Source: Larix kaempferi (Eukaryota; Streptophyta; Pinopsida; Pinales; Pinaceae). Taken from it: 64,000 bases of DNA. Shown here one piece after another: positions 59,490 through 64,000 of this stretch. A model generated the notes under the pieces. That model was not told where the DNA came from, made no database searches, and saw only the letters and a program-made list of their open reading frames with translations. The stretch spans positions 5,269,501-5,333,500 of the forward strand of contig BSBM01000096.1 of NCBI GenBank assembly GCA_027924585.1. The letters are read 5' to 3'. The position numbers were made by a program, and so were the translations under genes. Position 1 is the stretch's first letter. Each line of letters opens with the position of its first letter.

Positions 59490-62400
59490 TCAATCTGTCT
59501 CCACCATGATGGAACTCACCCCCAACAGTGAACGGAGGTAAGAGAACTTCTTCTCAGTGAAGCTCTTGGTGAAGATGTCTGCAATTTGCTCATCAGTAGG
59601 GCAATATTGCAGAATGATGGTGCGGTCATGCACCAACTGTCGAATGTAATGCATATGAATCTCAATGTGTTTGGTCCTCTACCGCTGAACTGGATCTGTG
59701 GAGATCTTGATAGCACTTTGATTGTCACAAAATAGGACAGTCGAAGTAGTGCCACCAAAACCAAACTCGGAAAGAATACCCTGCAACCAAACTGCCTAAA
59801 TGCAGGCATTGACTGCCCCTCGATACTCTGCCTCTGCTGAAGAAAGTGCAATGGCTGCTTGCTTTTTGCTGGACCAGCAAATAGCACCATGACCAATCAT
59901 GAAAACATAACCGGAAGTGGACTTCCGATCAATGCTATCACCTGCCCAATCTGAATCAGTAAAACCAATGAAATCTAGCTCAGAATCTGCAGCATAATGT
60001 ATGCCAAACTGTCTCGTACCTTGCACATACTGCAAGATCCGCTTGGCTGCTCACCAATGAAGCTCATGTGGCTGCTGCATATATCTTGACACGGCACTCA
60101 CGGCATATGAGATATCAGGCCGTGAATGTGTCAAATAAAGTAGTGAACCAATCAACTGTCGATACATACTGCAATCTGCAAGCGGTGTGGAATCTCCCTC
60201 CTCAAGACTGATTCCTGAGAGGAATGGGAACGGGGCTGCCTTACATTCAGCCATATTAAACTTCAATAACAGGTCAGAAGCATATTTTTGCTGAGATATA
60301 GTGATCCCATCAAAATTTTGAGCTATCTCCAAGCCCAAAAAGTGACTCAGCAAGCCCAAATCGCTCATGTCAAAAGCTAGATTTAAGGCAGTTTTTAGCT
60401 TGTTTATTGAAGTAAGTGTGCTACCAGTAATAAGCAGATCATCAACATAAAGTACAATAACCAACAAATTACCTTTAACTCACTGAAGATAGACATTCGG
60501 ATCAGATTTGCATCTTTGGAAATTCTGAGAAAGAAGGAAGGAGTCCATCTTTGCGTACCAAGATCTTGGGGCCTGTTTTAACCCGTACAAAGATTTCTTC
60601 AATCTACAAACCAATGATGGATCTGATGTATAACCCTCTGGCTGCTGCATATATACCTCTTCAGCAAGGTCTCCATGTAAAAATGCACTCTTTACATCCA
60701 TATGATGCACTTCCCAGTGCTTGGATGCGGCAATAGCTAAAACAAGGCGGATGGAATCCATCTTTGCAACCGGTGCAAAGGTCTCTGTGTAGTCCACTCC
60801 TTGGACTTGGGAAAAACCTTTTGCCACCAACCTTGCTTTATATTTGCTGATAGTGCCATCAACAGAAACTTTAGTATGGTAGACCCATTTACACTTCACT
60901 AATTTTCTTCCAGGTGGAAGAGAAACTAGCTCCCATGTATTGTTCTTTTGAAGAGAACTGTACTCTTCATCCATGGCACTTTTCCATCTCGGATCTCGAT
61001 GGGCTGAATAGTATGATTGGGGATCTGAACCAGCCATCAAATAACAAATCTCAGGAAGAAATGGATCAGCAATAGAAAGAGCCATACCTGCCCTTTGAAA
61101 GTCTCCTCTTGTTCGTCTCGGATCAGCAGGATTTCCAAGACTAGAACCAGCAGATTGTAGAGTGTTTTGGGCCCACTTTGGTAACTGAGGGGGATCTGAA
61201 TGGTCGAATTCCGAACCTGATATGTCATGATCATCATATGCTGCTAAAATATCAGAAATATCAGAACTCATACCTTCATTATCGCTGCTCGAATCTTCTT
61301 CTGGTGAAGGCGGTGAATCGGCAGTTTTCTCCTCAACTAGTTGCAATTCTTGAAGCAGTTCTTCAAACTGCACACTGCGCTCTATGAATATCTTTTTAGA
61401 TCTGATATCCATGAGTTTATATGCTTTTGATTCTTCCCCATATCCTATCAATATGCACTCGATACTTTGTGGATCCAAAGCTCGTCTCTTCTCAGAAGGA
61501 ATTCTAGCCCATGCAGTAGAGCCAAAAACTCTCAAATTTGACACATCCGGTTTGTGACCAAAGAATGCTTCGAAAGGAGTCATACCTTTCACGGATGAAT
61601 GTGGAACACGGTTCTGTATATATGCAGCAACATTGATTGCTTCAGCCCAAATATTTGCAGCCAAACCTTTCGATTCAATCATGCATGTAGCCATCTCTTT
61701 CAGTGACTGGTTTTTCCTTTCCGCTACACCGTTCTGCTGGGGTGTGTAGGGAACTGTATGGTGGATCTTGATTCCTCTTTGGGCACAAAGTTGCAGCAAC
61801 TCGGACTTGATATATTCCCCACCATTATCAGATCTAAGAGCTTTGATCTTTCTCTCAGTGGTGGTCTCAACAGAAGCCTTAAAATCCTTGAATTTTCCAA
61901 GCACTTCTGACTTGTTTTTGAGAAAGAATACCCATGTAAAGCGGGAAAAATCGTCAATAAATGTCAAAACATACCTTGAACCATTTAATGACATATGGGG
62001 CAGTGGACCACTGATATCAGAATGGATCAATCCCAAAATAGTAGAGGCTCTGCTAGCCTTGCCGCGGTCGAATCTGTGCTCGGGGTGCTTCCCAATAATG
62101 CAACCGGTGCATATTCCCTTCGAGGAACGGAGTTGTGGAAGCCCATCTACCATGGATTTATTTGATAGCAGCAGAAAATACTTATAATTTAGATTTCCAA
62201 ATATTTCATGCCAAAGCCTACTAACCTCATTACCATGTGTGCGAAGAGCAGTGGGCTTTGCAAGCGGAATAAAGTGCGAAAACTCATAACATTTTGCAGT
62301 GTGGTTTGCCTTTCCAACCGCAACTAGTCTTCCACTTTTGATATCAGAAATTTCAACTATATTAGGGCTGAATGTGACTTTCTTTGGATCACCAGTGTGT

Positions 62401-63566
62401 GTCATTTGATACACAGAAAGGAGATTCGAAGCTAAGGAAGGCACATAGAGAACATTCTGAAAGCATCCATGATCTACATGAATCGTACCTTTGCCCTTTG
62501 AAGAAATTTTTGAGTCATCTCCCAAATGGATGGGGATGGAGTTGTTTGGATCGAATGAGGAAAAAGAATCAATATTTGCAGCCATATGATTTGATGCACC
62601 CGAATCTATCAAGAGAGTGGGCTTCGAAACCGTTGCCATGAGTGCTTGTCCTCTTTCATGATCGTCATTCTGATCCTTCTTCCTTGCACCGTCAGGAAGG
62701 GTTATGTTGTTCTTTTCCAAAAGGAGGGCCATTTGATCTATAGTCTTCTTCATACATGAACTTTCGGGATGAAAGCCACGGTTACAATAAGTACATTTAG
62801 ATTTTTGGTTTCCTTCTTTGCCCTTTTGCTTGGATTTCGAACTGGATGGTGCATCCGTTTGCTTGCCTTTGTCTTTTTGCTTGTGAGGCTCGAATTTGGG
62901 CTTCTCCTTCTTTAGCTTTCCTTTACCATTCGAGATCTTGGGTCCTTGAACAAATAGGGCTGAATCTTTGGAGCTTATGGACCCCATTTGAATCAACTTG
63001 TCATGCTCTTTCGTAACGGACTCAATGAAGGCATTCAAGGTAGGCATCTTCCAATTCGGGGTAGTTAGCCGACCGGAATTGAAAGTAGAGAAAAATACCG
63101 AATAATCTTTCCCAAGCTTGCTTAGAATGGAGAGGATCAACTGTTTATCCTCTTTGATAACACCACTGTTCTTCAATTGCAAGTTCAAGTTCTTGAATTT
63201 TGTGAAGAATTCATTGATGGTCTCGAAATTCTCAGGATTAAGGCCAATCAATTCATTCTCTAATTGAAAAGCCCTAAGCTCATCTTGCTTGCCGAATAGT
63301 GTTTCAAGTTGCTCCCATATGGCTTTTGGAGTCTTCAATCTGCTGAGATGGAAGTGAAGATCCTTGGAGATGGAGAGACAAAGAAGACCGTAAGCTTCAT
63401 CAAGCTTGTTGTAGTGTTTGGTTCTTTCTGCTACATTGTTTGGCTCCAATTCAAGACCAAGAGTGACTCGGTAGTAACCTTTTGAACGTAATATGATCTC
63501 CATATCATCTTTCCAATCAAAATAATTGAATGGGGTGAGGATAGGCTTTGAAGAAGAGTATTCCAT
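59490..63566 (-). pseudogene. B2 gag-pol polyprotein, four premature stops
   Basis: 1358 codons in a single frame. I chose the start at 63566 because the N-terminus there matches the B1 start; upstream codons to 63767 are open but unmatched. Order: gag (63566 to about 62700), zinc knuckle CTYCNRGFHPESSC near 62760-62800 with all four ligands, protease LLIDSGASNHM near 62590-62620, integrase with HSDISGP, LRSDNGGEYI and YTPQQNGVAERKN, reverse transcriptase with YVDDLLITG at about 60420-60450, and RNase H with FTDSDWAGDSIDRKSTSG. It ends at 59490. In-frame stops are TGA 60480-60482, TGA 60051-60053, TAG 59796-59798 and TAG 59679-59681. No frameshift was found. Confidence 0.93.
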
Positions 63567-63974
63567 TGCAAGGATTGAGTCAACTGATGAAGAGGAAGCT
63601 TGCATGCAGACTATAGCGAATGCAATTGAAGGAGGAAACTTTGCATGCAGAAAATAGCGAGTGCACTTGAAGGAGACAATAAACCTGCAAATCACATCAA
63701 AACAACCACAATAAGGTCGAACAATCCACCCTTTGAGAGTTGCATCACACCTGGGATTGGATTTCAAGCAATGTTGAATAGGTCCAATGTATCAGATCCA
63801 GGAATTATGTGGTAACTCAAGCTTCTAGAGTGGTATTGGAATATTTTTCAAGCTTTGCATGCACAGGAGCGAATGCCCTTGAGATATCTCATGCCAAACT
63901 TTTTGCAATTTTTAGCAATTCAGTCAAATCTTCTTGTATAAACACCTGTAGAAAAGAGATCTTGTCCCTGCAAT

Positions 63975-63987
63975 GGCTCTGATACCA
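63975..63987 (-). other. Primer binding site of B2
   Basis: The minus strand reads TGGTATCAGAGCC next to the LTR end at 63988. Confidence 0.93.
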
Positions 63988-64000
63988 TGTAAAATTAGTC

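Larger units (their letters stand above)
58558..64000 (-). mobile_element. Copia family B-like element B2, minus strand, runs off edge
   Basis: 3' LTR 58558-59313, purine tract on the minus strand at 59314-59330 (AGCTTGAGGGGGGG), polyprotein 59490-63566, primer site 63975-63987 and the first 13 bases of the other LTR at 63988-64000 (identical to 58558-58570). One flank is gcaag (58553-58557); its partner would lie beyond 64000. It sits in R1 array 4. Apart from four stop codons the whole reading frame is intact, which makes it the youngest-looking element here. Confidence 0.95.

Overview
This window is plant nuclear DNA made almost entirely of transposable elements. The signs are several Ty1/copia and Ty3/gypsy LTR retrotransposons primed by initiator-Met tRNA (TGGTATCAGAGC sites), plant-type LINE tails, AT-rich spacers, spliced gene remnants and nested insertions with exact target duplications. 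The repeat load, the very long LTRs and the unfamiliar protein families suggest a large genome such as a gymnosperm, but nothing here proves the taxon. No tRNA, rRNA, CRISPR or bacterial-type operon was seen.

Layout. 1-1022: 5' end of a copia element (family A, copy A0) on the minus strand. 1057-3873: remnants of minus-strand coding sequence, including a pseudogene with a DGQH motif. 3905-6995: a gypsy LTR plus leader, facing a 176-bp inverted piece of the same LTR. 7011-13860: copia A1, with target duplication CTTAT. 14461-17345: first array of a palindromic repeat that I call R1. 17660-21320: minus-strand pseudogene of an unknown protein family (copy 1). 22491-24350: decayed copia fragment. 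27360-27776: small open coding region. 28654-30325: R1 array 2. 31286-32707: two LINE tails inserted at one site. 33284-35700: unknown family, copy 2. 38546-41430: R1 array 3, split by a LINE-like insert.

41584-57832 is one broken gene (DUF8039-like repeats, a CxxC segment, a DUF7869-like domain and a C-terminal WW-rich domain). Copia A2 (42198-49057) and copia B1 (50643-56405) interrupt it. 58317-58557 is R1 array 4, interrupted at 58558 by a nearly complete minus-strand copia B2 that runs off the right edge.

The two most interesting signals are as follows. First, the R1 arrays are dozens of short palindromes whose arms change together, and they lie on both sides of the unknown coding modules. 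Second, the DUF8039/DUF7869-like gene remains readable across both insertions. Almost all the nonsense codons in the copia copies look like C-to-T changes at CG or CAG sites, as expected of methylated, silenced DNA. No coding region of a working cellular gene could be shown; 27360-27776 is the best candidate for an intact reading frame.
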